Source: Agarophyton chilense
Taxonomy: Eukaryota; Rhodophyta; Florideophyceae; Gracilariales; Gracilariaceae
Direction of reading: 5' to 3'
DNA: 64,000 bases
Assembly (NCBI GenBank): GCA_030374765.1
Contig: JARGXX010000071.1
Span: 1,612,001 to 1,676,000, forward strand
Part shown: positions 1-12,071 of the stretch, in pieces
Position numbering within the stretch: position 1 is the first letter of the stretch
How the letters are laid out: each line of letters begins with the position of its first letter
Notes under the pieces: generated by a model
What the model was told of the DNA's origin: nothing
Seen by the model: only the letters and a program-made list of their open reading frames with translations
Databases searched by the model: none
Position numbers and translations under genes: made by a program

Positions 1-2
1 GC

Positions 3-3000
3 AAGCCATTGCGTCGTTGCTCTGAAGCACCTCCACTTCCACCATCTATGGAATACGGGAAATCCCGAGGACGTGTCTCGCCGAGGATTCGAGTAGCGAA
101 GAGTGCCATGCTAAAGGCGCAAACCCAAACTTGGGTTCAAATAAAAACAGAATGACACGGACTCGTGGTAATTCAACCGAATACTCGGATGTACGAATCT
201 AGTGGATTGCTAGTCGCTAACGGCATTGTTCAGGTTGATCCTTGTAGCCCCTTTTGGATACTAGTGAGTAACTTCACCGATATCGATTATCAGATACAGA
301 AGAATCAGGTTGTTGCAACAGCTTTGCCTCATCCCACAATGGTGGTCCCTACTCATATTTCTACTGCAGAAGTATTGGAATTAACTCATGTCGGTGACAC
401 AGACGAAGAACTGCAAACTCCGTCTGGAGGTCAATTGCAAACGGCAAAGGATCAAGAGAGCCTGGTTGATGAGCTAGACTTAGCACATGTGTCGGAACAC
501 TACAGAACGAATATCAGGTCTATGCTTAAGAAGTATACATCCATGTGGAGTGGAAAACTAGGAGAAATCTCCGCTACGGAACACCACATTGATTTGGTCT
601 TAGGGTCACGACCCATCTCCCAGCCATCCTCTAGAGCGGGACCGCGAACTCGCCAAATCGAAGAGGAGAATGTCAGCAAAATGCTGGGAGAAGGAGTAAT
701 CGAAGCAGCTCAATCTTCCTGGGCCTCACAAGTGGTGCTGGTTCCAAAACCTGATGGTTCTTTACGATTCTGTATCGATTATCGAAAACTGAACGCAGTT
801 ACAGTTCGAGATACCTACCCGTTGCCTCAAATGGACGAATGTATTGACAGCTTAGGAGAAGCGAACGTGTTCACCACGTCGGACGCCAACTCTGGCTATT
901 GGCAGGTGCCTGTAGCGGAAGAAGACCAAGATAAAACGGCATTTGCGTGTCACCCCGGTCTCTACCGTTTCAAAAGGATGCCCTTTGGATTAACGAATGC
1001 ACGGGCTACTTTCCAGCGTACTCTGGACATCTTGCTCCCAAGATACAAGTGGAAGACTTGTTAGTCTATTTGGACGATGTGATCATCTTTCCCCAGGATG
1101 TGGAAACCCATTTACGGCATGTCGAGGAGATCCTCAAAGCACTACCGAGCGCCTGTATCACCTTGAAGTTCAAGAAATGCGAATGGTTCGCTGGCACCGT
1201 CCGGTACTTAAGACATGTGATCAAATCGGGACAGCTAGCCATTCAAGAGGCACAAACAGCGGCTCTCAGCGAAGTACAACCTCCGTCGACACAGAAGCAA
1301 TTGCGTTCTTTCCTCGTCTTGTGCAACGTCTACCGATGATTCGTGCCGCGATACTCGCATATAGCGGCACCGCTCAACGCAAAGCTGCGTAAAGGACAAC
1401 CAGTACAGATGGAACAATTCAGACAAGCTGAACTGGAAGCGTTCGACACGCTGAAGACAAAGATTATTACAGCCCCAGTCTTGGCGCTGGCCATCCCCAA
1501 CCTGCCATACTCAGTGGATACCGACTCTAGCGAGTACCAAGTAGGGTGTGCCCTTTTTCAAACACACCCTGATGGTGAACACAAACCCTTTGGTTACTGG
1601 TCAAGATCGCTGAACACAGCTGAGAAGAAGTATTCAGTTTCAGAAAAGGAATGCCTTGCAGTCGTTTGGGCTCTAACCACATTGCTATCGTATCTCCAAG
1701 GAGAACGTTTTACCGTCAACACGGATCATTCGTCTCTACGATGGTTACTGTCCATTACGGACCCGTCTGGTCGTCTCACAAGATGGCGCTTACGCCTTTC
1801 TGAATTCGATTTCGAAGTGAAGTATAAGAATGGATTGGCCACTGTCCAAGCTGACGCGCTATCGCGACTCAAAACACTGGGCGAAACCCAAGGCGAAATC
1901 GATGAAGAAATACCTTGCTTCTACATGGAGACCCATTCACCATCTTTTGAAGAAGAGGAACAAGAGACCCGTGATGATTATTCGGATGCATACCCGTTCC
2001 TTGCATTAGCAGACACTGACCCTTCAGTTCAACTCGAGCGATTCTCGTGCACTGAGCTCTTCAATGAGCAACACGCCGATACGTTTTGTGCGTCGATACG
2101 CTCCCGTCCTAACGGGGGGGAGGAGCTCCCCTTTTCTCTCGATTCACGAGGAATACTGTTAAGACATGTCGAAAAGCATGATCCACACGTCTTGAAAAGT
2201 CGAGTACTCCATCTGGCACACTACAGCAGGCGGTGTGGTCATCCAGGAGGAACGAAGTTGTTCATGACTCTAAGAAGAGATTTTTACTGGCCTACTTTGG
2301 CAATGGACTGCCATGCTACAGTGAGGTTGCGTAAAAAATGTGCGAAGAATCGTGTGAAGCTTTACAGGAAGCGGAAACCGATGACGTTATTCCAGGCGAA
2401 AGCGCCTTTACAATACGTCAGTATTGACATCCTGGGGGAATTGATTCGCTCAAGGCGAGGTTATCGCTACCTACTGGTAATCACCGACCGCTTCTCGAAG
2501 CTAGTGCGGACTGTGCCGCTGAAGAAGATAACCGCAGCCGTAATCGCACAGGCGTTTAACAAACACTGGGTATTTATATCGGCTCCCATCCCTCGTGAGC
2601 AGGAAAAAGAAAAAGTATCGCCTCCCGTCGTGATGAAAGCACCATCGTCCAGCGAACAGCGGTCAGAATCGGATAAAGCGAAGGAAGTTCATCCACGAAT
2701 GGAATTGAGAAGTAGCAAGATGTACGCTTCTATGGAACCTGGAAAACAGGATAGCTCTTTATCTGAGAAAGGTTCTCAAGGAATGAGTACACTGCCCCTC
2801 CGGGAAGAACGACAGTTAGTCGACGAGCGAACGCTTAGCGACGCTGAGATTGCTAACACAGAGACGCTTGGGTCAGCCCTAAGGCATTTCAAACCTGTTA
2901 ACAGGAGTCTCGCGCCAACAGCGAAAGCATTGGAAAACGCCCAGGAATATGTTATTAATCGCATATGTGAACATGGCGAGCATGAAGATACTAGAGAACT

Positions 3001-3169
3001 ACTGTGTCGAGTCCGTTGGTACGGTTTTCCTCCGGGGGCGGATACGTGGGGACCTATAGCTCATATCTCCCGTTCGCAACTCGTGCGATATCATCGACGC
3101 ATGCGATTACCACTCCCCAGGGAGATCGACTCCTCGATAGTCGGGCTCATGGGCACATCCCATTTCTAA
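3..3169 (+). mobile_element. Degenerate chromodomain Ty3/gypsy retrotransposon, pol region
   Basis: The translation reads as the pol polyprotein of a chromodomain (chromovirus-type) Ty3/gypsy element, running in from beyond the left edge. In order: the pre-RT linker (3-600); reverse transcriptase (about 700-1330) with VPKPDGSLRFCIDYRKLN and the catalytic YLDD at about 1067-1078; RNase H (about 1490-1870, TDHSSLRWLL); the integrase zinc-binding region (about 2200-2340); the start of the integrase core (about 2410-2575); a charged linker; and a chromodomain (about 2950-3110, RVRWYGFPPGADTW). The coding frame is broken: an in-frame TGA near 153, a frameshift between the RT blocks at about 1010-1062, and a TGA at 1337-1339. 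Most of the integrase core after AFNKHWVF (about 2575) is missing. I infer an inactive copy. No LTR pair or primer-binding site could be assigned with confidence. Confidence 0.9.
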
Positions 3170-3174
3170 GTATG

Positions 3175-3425
3175 GGCTACAAAGGTAATAAAAACTCGAA
3201 AGGCGAGAAGAAAACAAGAAATCATGAAGAGGAAACGTGAAGACACGCAAGCAAAGGACATTTACTCATTATCACCTATAAAAAACTCGAGAAGCGAGAA
3301 GAAGAAGTTAAGAAATCGAGAAGCGAGAAGGGAATTATGAAACTCGAGAAGCAAGAAGAAGAAGTTAAGAACTCGAGAAGCGAGAAGAGATGAAGACTAG
3401 AAGATAAGAAGGGAACGTGAAGACA
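3175..3425. repeat. Purine-rich degenerate tandem repeats
   Basis: Directly after the gypsy chromodomain comes a G/A-rich stretch built from variants of CTCGAGAAGCGAGAAG followed by AAGAAGTTAAGA. The core is visible at about 3288, 3320, 3343 and 3372, with a diverged copy near 3195. The phrase GAAACGTGAAGACACG / GGAACGTGAAGACACG recurs at about 3230 and 3412. CTCG...CGAG within each unit can form a small hairpin. It may be the 3' polypurine/untranslated part of the retroelement or an independent minisatellite. Confidence 0.7.
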
Positions 3426-3603
3426 CGAAGTCACCGGAGTTTTATTGGAATCAAGATACCACTGCAAGGGTGTTGACTAGGAGTCTTTTCTGCGATCATC
3501 AAAGAGACGTGCGATCACGCAGGTTCGCAAGAAGCTGTGCGCGATCACCCTCAACTTGGTCCACGGGAAAGTCCGCATCTAAGAGGAACTGTCTCAGCGG
3601 ATC

Positions 3604-5415
3604 TTAGCCTGGATCTTCGACCGGCACTGCACTCGGTTGATGGGTAAACCCATAAAAGTACTCTTGAGCAGCTCCCGCCGCTGCGGATTTATCGACGGAA
3701 GTCGTTACGCCTGCCAGCTCTGGCTCGTCCTCGTAACCGAGTTCAGCCTCAGCTCCCGGCGCTTCCTCATACGGTTCCTCTCCGTTTTCGGATGGAGTAG
3801 CATCGTACACGTATCCAGTAAGCTGGTTCGGTGGCATGTCACGCTGGTTCTCCCGAAGAAAGCGAGCCTGCTCGGAGGTGATCAACTGGCGCGTCCAGGG
3901 GTCGTACCAAACGAAATCTCCAGCACTTGCTGTTCGTCCAGGAGAATGGTCGTAGTGTCTTGCAAGGGTTCTGCAAGCGGATTGATCAGCTGGCACTCCA
4001 GACCAGTCGAGACTGTCGATCAAATCCACAACATGAGGGAAGTCGGCATGGGTCGCACGGGATCCCAGGACAAGGGAAAGATCGAGTTCTCTCGCATACT
4101 TTCGCGCTGTGGGCGACATGTACCAAACTCTAAAGGTATCATAAGCATCCCAGAGGAGGATGACGGCCATCTTGGCGATAAACTCGGTGTAAACCACCGT
4201 CCAATATCCCGAGAACGTGTCGTTAACCAACTCGGACACGATATAAGACATCGCCGGTGTGAGCTCTACAGGGCAACCACAAGGACTCTCGATCGCCGCC
4301 CAATGCTCCGTAATACCGATGTAGCGCCCGAAGCGCGCGTTCCGCCGGATGCGGTCGATTTCGACCATTTGATGCGGCACCAAATAGCCCAAACGTGATC
4401 GAGTACGACGTTCCCAACGGGGATAATCCCAATAGGGAATGTCACGCTTTGGAAGGAAGCGGAACTCCGCACGGAGAAGAGGTTGCTGAAAGCAGAGAGC
4501 TGCATCACGCATACCGCGCACACCGCGCCAACCGCTAACATCGACTTCAACGAGTGTCTCGATATATGAGTAACCTTCACCGTTGGTACGGGCTTTCCAG
4601 GTATCTAGTTCCCAGTCCTGCGCAAGGAGAACCGTACTGATGAATCGGTGAAGACGCCGGTAAATCAGCTTGGTGAACCACGTACGGGCTTCGGACAAGG
4701 TTTCCGTTGAATATCGTGCAATCGCGTTGTCTGGCAAAGCAATATGGCTCGCCCAGTCGTCGCTATAAATCGCGTGTTCCGGAATACCGTCAGGGAAGTA
4801 CCCACCGTGTACATACTGTTGTATCAACGCGTCATCGCGGATAGCAAATGGATCAAACCAGGGCGCTTGCGTGAAAAGTTCAACGTTGTCCAGAGGATCT
4901 CTTCCATAGCAATCCGCAGGGTGCGGGTAGTTCCGCTGAGCACGACGAGAAGAAGCTCGAATCACACCTGCAGAGGCGGCGTAAGCCGCGTTCGGCATCG
5001 GAGCCACGGTTGGCTGAGGTAACGGTACCGACCGGAATCCGGTGTACGGTGTGGGGAACGAACGGTATGGACCGAGTTGAGCAGTAGGCTGCGACGCATA
5101 ACCAGCAGTGTTGGACAGAGCCCCGGAAGGCACATCCTCAGAAGAGGGCTGGAACGGTTGGACACGGCGTTCGGATCCATCGCAAGAGATCGAGCTGAAG
5201 AGCGGTGAGGAACAGAATGCTGTTGGGAACTGTAAGAGTTGGTCGGGCGGCGAGGAATTCGTGATGACGATGAGTACCCGGAACACCGGTCCGAATGCGT
5301 ATAAACGCTTCTTGCGTCCTCCATGGTTCGCGCTTAACGAGGGGGATGTGTTGTATTCTACCATGTCGGGGAATCCGATAGGTTGGGTTTTCGCGAATTT
5401 GCGGTTGAAACTCAT
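3604..5415 (-). CDS. Unrecognised 603-aa protein, probably of mobile-element origin
   Basis: A long uninterrupted minus-strand ORF with an ATG start at 5415. I recognise no catalytic domain. The N-terminal third is rich in Pro, Ser and Ala. The middle is rich in aromatic residues and Asp/Arg, with motifs such as YGRDPLDNVELFTQAPWFDPF at about residues 165-185 and GYFPDGIPEHAIYSDDW at about 205-221. The C-terminus is acidic (residues ~530-575). There is no clear signal peptide, membrane segment or zinc knuckle. A diverged truncated relative lies at 8539-8829 (GRDPLQHFALYARAPW, DGIPWHALFTKDW), so this is a repeated family. Its place beside a gypsy relic and its repeat status suggest a retroelement structural (gag-like) protein or another transposon protein. 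That is inference. The intact frame suggests a younger insertion than the neighbouring pol. Confidence 0.6.
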   Translation of the reverse strand: MSFNRKFAKTQPIGFPDMVEYNTSPSLSANHGGRKKRLYAFGPVFRVLIVITNSSPPDQLLQFPTAFCSSPLFSSISCDGSERRVQPFQPSSEDVPSGALSNTAGYASQPTAQLGPYRSFPTPYTGFRSVPLPQPTVAPMPNAAYAASAGVIRASSRRAQRNYPHPADCYGRDPLDNVELFTQAPWFDPFAIRDDALIQQYVHGGYFPDGIPEHAIYSDDWASHIALPDNAIARYSTETLSEARTWFTKLIYRRLHRFISTVLLAQDWELDTWKARTNGEGYSYIETLVEVDVSGWRGVRGMRDAALCFQQPLLRAEFRFLPKRDIPYWDYPRWERRTRSRLGYLVPHQMVEIDRIRRNARFGRYIGITEHWAAIESPCGCPVELTPAMSYIVSELVNDTFSGYWTVVYTEFIAKMAVILLWDAYDTFRVWYMSPTARKYARELDLSLVLGSRATHADFPHVVDLIDSLDWSGVPADQSACRTLARHYDHSPGRTASAGDFVWYDPWTRQLITSEQARFLRENQRDMPPNQLTGYVYDATPSENGEEPYEEAPGAEAELGYEDEPELAGVTTSVDKSAAAGAAQEYFYGFTHQPSAVPVEDPG

Positions 5416-8400
5416 GAGTGAGTGTTATCATCAGCATTGTGATATGAAACACCATCCTGCATAGGATGCCTAGAGGCAGAATGTTTTAGTGGAACACGTG
5501 GTATCACGAGTGGAGTGGCTTGCAACGGCGCATGTAATGGCGATCCACATGGCTGGTTTTACTACCCTTTGTAGATGTAAGTCCATTAGGGACCATACCC
5601 ATACAGTGGTTTGGCAAAGTGGCTGACCACTGGGTATTATTTACGTATTATTTGGGCACTCACCCTGGCACACAGTATATATTGTACCAGAGGTGAGCGC
5701 CGACTCCAAGTAAAGGAGACAACATGGGCATCATGACTATTCTGTTCTTCGCTTAGGATTCCTTAACCGAAGATCCGGACGAGCTATAATAGATAGTCAG
5801 CCCCCAGCCACTTCACGAGCCGTCTCGTACCTACGTTCCATCAACGTTTTACAGTTGCACTGTTCACCCTCGCTGGCGAGTAGTGGCCTTACACCCCACT
5901 TCCAGCTCGCTGGTGTTGTAGCTCTACCACCCCTTTTCCTTCGCCGCAAGCGACCCATCGGCAGTCCGAACGCTGTCGCAGGTGTCTGCTCTCTCCGTTA
6001 GATCGGATACTACAGTATGCTGCCCCGGCTCTGGCCTATCTTGGCCCTAACCACTCCAGAGAAAGGCAAGCCGCTATCATTTTATTGCTCGTTCTGTCTC
6101 ACCATTTTTAACACTCCGCTGCCGTCATTCCGTATAGAGTCGAGACTGATGGCGCTTATATTGGACTTTTTGATCGTTGCAATGCCGCCATGTTTTCTTG
6201 CGGTGCCTTTTTGCTGCTTCTTACTTCGGTAGTAAACTTCTGAGTGAATGGATGTGGATGGTCAGATCTTCCCTTCAACTCAAATCGTTACTGAAAAATC
6301 GCGTAACCATTTTCAAACATCCTTCTCCAATGAAACTTGGCTATTTCATAATTTTGCGGAACCACATTTTCCAAAGCAGGAACGTTTTGACGAATTTTCG
6401 ATCTTTCGATCATCATCTCGGCGATGCTGCACAACTGCACGGTTTATAATGGAAGCACTCTTTCCTGAACGCTCTTTCAATGAGGCTTCCACATCCACCT
6501 CACATCTCGGCTCAATCGTAACCGCCGTCGCTGCCTTTGTGCGCGCACGCTCATCCAACATCGGTCTTTTTCTGGGCGGTGCAAATTTGCTAGCCTTCCA
6601 TCTTACAAAGCGCAGCCCTGCCCTTTACACTGACAGCCTGGCGAGCGAAATGCCTGGCAATGGTATATTCTTCGCAACATTCATCAGGTGGCAGGCGCTT
6701 TCCGCACTTCCGTTGATGTTCAGTGGTGTTGGGTGCGTTATTGTTTGCTTCATCATGGTGAGGCGTTCAAAAACTGAGCGTCAGCTACACTAGGCTGGCC
6801 TTGGAGGTAGTGTGTTCAAATTCTTCCGCTATTCAGGACATGCGATGCTCTTCCTGTTTCTCTCTTTCTCTCTCTCATGGAAGTGATTCTTTTTGCTTTG
6901 GCTTCAATAGGCTACAAACAGAAGGACCGGGCATGGGCTTCATTAAAACCAGTGTGAACGTGACTCGCCAAGTCCTTTCCCTCATGCTCGTGATGAGCTT
7001 CCCTCCAATGATCAAACCACTCCCACCAGATTTTGCCAGTATGGCAGGTCCATTCGGCTGTATCTCCTTCAACATCCGTACCGTTTCCACGACGCGGACG
7101 TGAATAGTTGATGACAGAAGATACCAAAAGAGATGGGGAACGAAGTACTATCAGAAGAAATTGAACCAACACATACAAAGTAGCATACAGCAAGGAGGAA
7201 AAGAAAACCGTAAACAGTGATGAAAGTGGACGAGTGTGACGTATTGAGGAAGTTTGTCGGACGGAGGTCGAACAGACCGGGTGATCACTTGAAGCGCCGA
7301 ACGTGGTAGTTGCCTCTGACGAGGAATGCAGTGTGAGAAGTAATCCTATTGCGCAATTAGAGAGAAAAGAGTGACGAAGCGCGGACATGCACATTTCAAC
7401 CGCAAGGACTCACCCACCTCGATCTAACCCCAAAAAAAGACACTGGACTCCGAAACGACAATATTAACACTACAAAAGCGGTAACCACGAAGCATCCGTC
7501 TCAATAAGCCCCCCCCCCTCCCCATTGTAGACGCAGACGTAAAGCGAGCTGACAGGAGCACAACTATCGATGTTAAGGGCCACAAAAACCACCACCGACT
7601 CGGGCTCCACGTCCATCGCGAATCCCACAGCCATCAAACCGCCAACTCCCACTGAACCAGAACGACCGGAAGCAGATACAGGATCAGATACGTTTTCACA
7701 CCAACCAACACCAACATTCGACAAGGCATCCACACGAAAAGGAATGCCCTCGATCGCGGGGAACATAAAAACTGGTCTGCAATATTAGGGGACACCACAC
7801 CAACCACAGTGTTTGGTGGGAGGTACCACTCAAGGGAAAGCGCTGTACAACGAAGGCTTTGAGTATATTGTAGGGAGGCCATTCCACCCGACCAGTTCTG
7901 GACGCGGGGTTGCACTGGATACTCATATGACCGCAGCTGGTACATTGGATTACGCGCATTTGGTGGATATGTTGGATATGTTTTTTAGGAGGAAGAGGGT
8001 GCGGGGCGTGAAAGCGGCTTTGAGGCTTGTCCGATAATAGAATGTTGGGGCGTAACTGTTTCTCTAGGTCAGTAGCTCGACGATCTTCCGCCCCTTTGTG
8101 AAGGAGCGATGATAGCGTTTGAGCCTTGTAAGCCGCCGGGCCCTGAAAGATCTTGCAGATGATACGTGGACGGCTCGACCTCAGGTGGACTAATGTAGAT
8201 AATTATTTAAATTTAAGTAGTGTAATAGACTAACACTACAGTGCCAGGGAGGTGTCAGCGCCTCGCCAGTACTATTTAATTGGCTCGAGTGACGCTTCTC
8301 CCTTAGAGTACAATAGGCACCGTTAGGATACTAAATAACCCCCTTTGGTATATTACTTCCACCCTTTGGTCTTCAAGCCATCGTTTCCGTAGCTCCAACC

Positions 8401-8538
8401 TGTAGGATTACGCAGTAAACGCCAGCCCATTGCACCAAGTACTCTGGGAGTGCCGCCGTCAAGGATTCGATCCTTAGGACCCGCTCTACCACGCTACCAC
8501 CGGTCAAGACCCGTACGCTGACTTAACCCGTCATTGCG
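5416..8538. other. Repeat-derived or intergenic DNA, no supported gene
   Basis: About 3.1 kb upstream of the 603-aa ORF. It contains A/T-rich promoter-like segments (ACAGTATATATTGTACC near 5672; TAATTATTTAAATTTAAG near 8200). The words GGCACTCACCCTGGCAC (about 5654) and GTGCCAGGGAGGTGTC (about 8242) look like inverted, diverged copies of one element and may be pieces of LTR or promoter relics. Short open frames (6248-6793 plus, 7570-7788 plus, 7813-8037 plus) show no family resemblance and I do not call them genes. Confidence 0.5.
8445..8512 (-). other. tRNA-like remnant or primer-binding-site-like sequence
   Basis: On the minus strand GGATCGAATCC resembles the T-arm/B-box (consensus GGTTCGANTCC). 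It is preceded by GGTAGCGTGGTAGAGCGG, which resembles a D-arm/A-box. The anticodon arm is missing and no acceptor stem closes, so this is not a functional tRNA. It could be a decayed tRNA, a tRNA-derived SINE piece or chance. Confidence 0.25.
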
Positions 8539-8829
8539 TTACACCCCGGATGCGCAATGGCTCAACCAATCTTTTGTAAACAACGCATGCCATGGGATAC
8601 CATCGAAAAGGCGACCGGGGACCACATACTCATTCATCAGAGCTTCGTCGCGGACCGCCGCAGGGAAAAGCCAAGGTGCTCGCGCGTATAAGGCAAAGTG
8701 CTGCAGGGGGTCTCGGCCGACGAAGTTTGCATAATGTGGGAACCACTCTACGGCGAAGGACGCAGGTTGCAGAACAGCTGCTGTGGAAGAAAGGTATACA
8801 GGACCAGGACTGGAAGCCGATTGTGGCAA
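8539..8829 (-). pseudogene. Truncated relative of the 603-aa mobile-element ORF
   Basis: The minus-strand frame encodes GRDPLQHFALYARAPWLFPAAVRDEALMNEYV followed by GRLFDGIPWHALFTKDWLSH (each given here only as a motif). It aligns without large gaps with residues ~160-225 of the protein at 3604-5415: GRDPL, APW, IRDDAL/VRDEAL, GIP.HA, DW.SH. Only about 70 residues of homology survive before a stop and there is no continuation of the large C-terminal part. I read it as a decayed copy of the same element family. Confidence 0.6.
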
Positions 8830-11800
8830 AGGGACAGATCGATAGAGTGGAGCAGATCCCTAAGTGTTGCAGAAGTCTGCTGAATCGGAGGGTGGTAGAG
8901 ATCGTCATAGGACGTAGATAGATTGCCCACGTAAGACGGAAGGTTGCTCATCGGGAGATGTCAGATACAAGAAAAGCTTGAAGGATGGAATAGCGAGATG
9001 ATCGAAAGGTGGATTGGGAAAACACAAGGCTGTGATACGAAAGGAAGAATCGTATTATCCGAAAAGCGCTCTGTGATTGCTTTTACTGTAAAACAACGCT
9101 TGGAGCGGAGACACCCCGAAGATGTTTGGGATCTTCCTCTCTTGAGAAACACGCCTCAGGCGGAGGAGACGCGTCCCAGTGGAGCACAGAAACAGAGCCA
9201 CTCTGGAAAGGCACGAAGAAGTCGAGTGTAAGACCGAGGCCAATCCGGCGGGAAATACCTAGAGTTTTTAGGTGAGCACGGCACAGTCCGGGGTGTGACC
9301 AATCCTAGGCGGAGCGGTACCACGGCGATTTTCGGAAAAGGGGCGAGGAAACACTCGTATGAGGTGGACGAGCGAGGTGAGTGAGGCGGCCACTCACGAG
9401 AGCCAAAAAAGAGAACAAGAGGAAAACGGGGGCGAAACCCTATACAGGGGCGAAACTACGACAAGTGTCGGCGATTAAATATGAACCCACGGTAGTGGTA
9501 GCACTATGGTCGACGGAGGGGTGGATAAACTAACGTGCGACGGGCGCTCACGCAGTATGCGGTGAAGACGCGCCGAAGGCGAAAAGTTCAGAGCCAAGAA
9601 TCTCTCCTTTAAATCTCCCAAGAGGGTGTTTACTGGGGAGCAGTGCTCAACCTTCTAAGTAGTGTGGCGCGCGGCCCCTGACAGTGGGCGCGCGCCCGAA
9701 AAATAGACACTATATAGTGATAGCGTAGCTGAATAAATACTAAAAAATACTAAATAATACTAACCATTAGGTAGAATCCGGGACACGTGTGGCACGCCTC
9801 GCACTTGAGCGTCGGCATACGTGCAGTCCACGTGTTCTACCAGTGTGCACCTCCGGTCCTAACCGGCCGTCGGCACGCAATAGCGGTATAGCTTGTCATA
9901 GACCAAGCTAGTCCTCAAGCGAGCGAAATCTCTAAGTCCTGGGAAGAAACCCCCCTGGAAGGTCATTTCACTTCATTTACAGACAAAGAATCGCGGGTGC
10001 TCTGCTCTGAACGAAGGGGATATGTAGAATTCTCGACGTTTTTGAGTTCGACCGTTTGAAATACTAAAAAGTCGCGATACGGCATTCATAAGCTATGGCT
10101 TGGGCGATACTCGATTACGAGAGGTTATGAGAAGAATCGTTTCATGGAAAAATTGGGACAGGAGAAATTTTATTAGCAAGTACTGTATTTAGTGTACACC
10201 ATAATGTGCCATCAACAAATATTTTATTTGGTATTATTTAGATAATTATGTAGTGGCACGCCACGTGTATGCCTTACTTTACATTACTTGCTTTGTCTCT
10301 TGGCACATTAAAGAGCGCAAGGCTCAGGTGAGAACGGCAAAAGGCCAACCAAAATCCAACCTAAGCACCATCTTGGTGAGTCCTAAAAATCCTGAAGTGG
10401 TTTACCACAAAAAAGCACCTACAGTATGAATTCTTAACCGTTATGAGCTAAAGATCTTGTTCCGGAGATACCCTCTACTGTTGCGCATTTACCGCCCCTT
10501 TTTCCATAGCTTTCTGTGTGTGCTTGTGTTGTTTTCTCTAGTTTTACCTGGATATTTGTGTTGTCACAAGAGTTGTCGAGCCGATCTCGTGTGCATTTCT
10601 TATCACCGCATCTGGCCATCCGTTTTGAGAATACACGTATCATCCCCATTGTTCAGGCACACCTTTTTGCCTTCCGCACACTCCCTTCTTATGTAAGAAC
10701 CGTCGCTCGCAAGTCGATACCCGCTCTTCGCGGTTATTTCTGTGGGTACCCACTGCACCGAGACCCCTACAGTTCTCAATGGAATACTACATGAACTTTG
10801 CAATGATTTCTTCTGGTGGAATTTTGAATACTGCTTCCAATGGGGCACACCAATCTGTTATTTCTTTTGCCCGCCACAATAAAGAACGGTGTTGCAAGCA
10901 GCGATTACAGCCGTTGCATGTTTGCTGCTTGCGTAGTGAGATTGAACTAAACGCTTACCACCACTCTTACAATTGAGAGGCAAGTAGGTTTTCTCTCTCT
11001 TTCCCAATTTATTATTTAGACCGGTTTCATCCATGTTGCAGATGCGGTGTAAACTATTAAGAAGTCCAGGATGCAGTACCTTTTTTTCACTGCAGTGAAG
11101 AACGTTTCAACATGTTGAGAGGATTTGGCCGCAAGCTTGGTGTGTTCTCTGTTTTCGATTGATTTATACGATATGTCGCGGTTGTGAGAACGGTATATCC
11201 TCACAAAATCAGTGCTCGGTACACTTGCTTTGTATCCGTCACGGCCATCTGTAGCAACGCGCGACAGTACATGTCGAAATGTCTGATTGTCGACAGCGAA
11301 TCCTCGTTGTGCAGCGAGTTAGATATCATCTTCTACTAACTGGCATTCTTCTTGTGACCTGGACTTCAATACTCTGCGATGCGTCTCGAACGCTTGTGTT
11401 CTCTTGTAATTAACGTGCAGCCTGCTGTCTTGCCAACGATTGGATATGAAGCCTTTCCTGTATTCGTTTTGTATCAGCAGTCTGCCTCCTCATAGATGGA
11501 GGCATGGCACGACGGCCACGAATTGGAGCACCCCTTGTAGGCACAAGACTATGCCCAGTCAGGACAGCGAACAGCCGTTGGATCACTCTCTTATTCCTGC
11601 TAAAACAATGAGGAAGCGACAAAGCCACTAGCGCAGCGCGGCGTTGAAGACAAAAGGCGCGCTCAAGGAAAGCAGAAGTTTCCAACTGGCATCGACCGCG
11701 CGCGAAGCCAAACGCGAGCGCTGCTCACCTTTTCGTCTTGTGGGCGCTCAAACGCGCAAAACTGGTGCGAGCCGCGGTGGCCGCATCACGCCGGTTGTGA

Positions 11801-12071
11801 AGTGCTCATGCAGCTGACGGTCGCGCTCGTCGTCAGTTCACAAACCGTCCTCCGCCCCATTTCGGTTCTGTTTCGATTTGGCGCCAAACGACTCAAATAA
11901 AGCCGTTTTCCAAATTAAGCCATTGAGAAGGGTAGTAAAATGGTATAAACTTTAAAGCTCAGGTTGCCCAACACGAGGGTTTTCGCCCCTTCGATCTCGA
12001 AGCCTTTTTCTCTTTGCGATGCGATAGTAGAAATCCGATATGTGTACAGTATCTACCTTTCGTACATCGTT
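8830..12071. other. Gene-free repeat-like region
   Basis: 3.2 kb with no supported gene. It includes G+A-rich sequence (8940-9640), an A/T-rich patch with three AATACTAA-type direct repeats (9732-9763) preceded by a short palindrome ACTATATAGT (about 9708), and Cys/Leu-rich chance frames at 10.4-11.7 kb. From about 11.7 kb the base composition becomes G/C-rich towards the phosphatase gene. Confidence 0.5.
9732..9763. repeat. Short A/T-rich direct repeats (AATACTAA)n
   Basis: Three to four tandem variants of AAATACTAA. The similar word ATACTAAATAA occurs near 8329, so it may be a shared part of a dispersed element (inference). Confidence 0.5.

Noticed and set aside
5605..5990. Possible solo LTR upstream of the 603-codon ORF
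   Set aside because: TATA-like sequence present, but no matching second copy, TG...CA ends or target duplication could be defined.
6248..6793. 181-codon plus-strand ORF with a hydrophobic C-terminal half
   Set aside because: No family resemblance, in repeat-derived DNA, no splice or promoter support.
7570..8037. Two plus-strand ORFs (72 and 74 codons) possibly joined by a short intron
   Set aside because: A GT...AG join can be drawn but neither half is recognisable; too weak to call.
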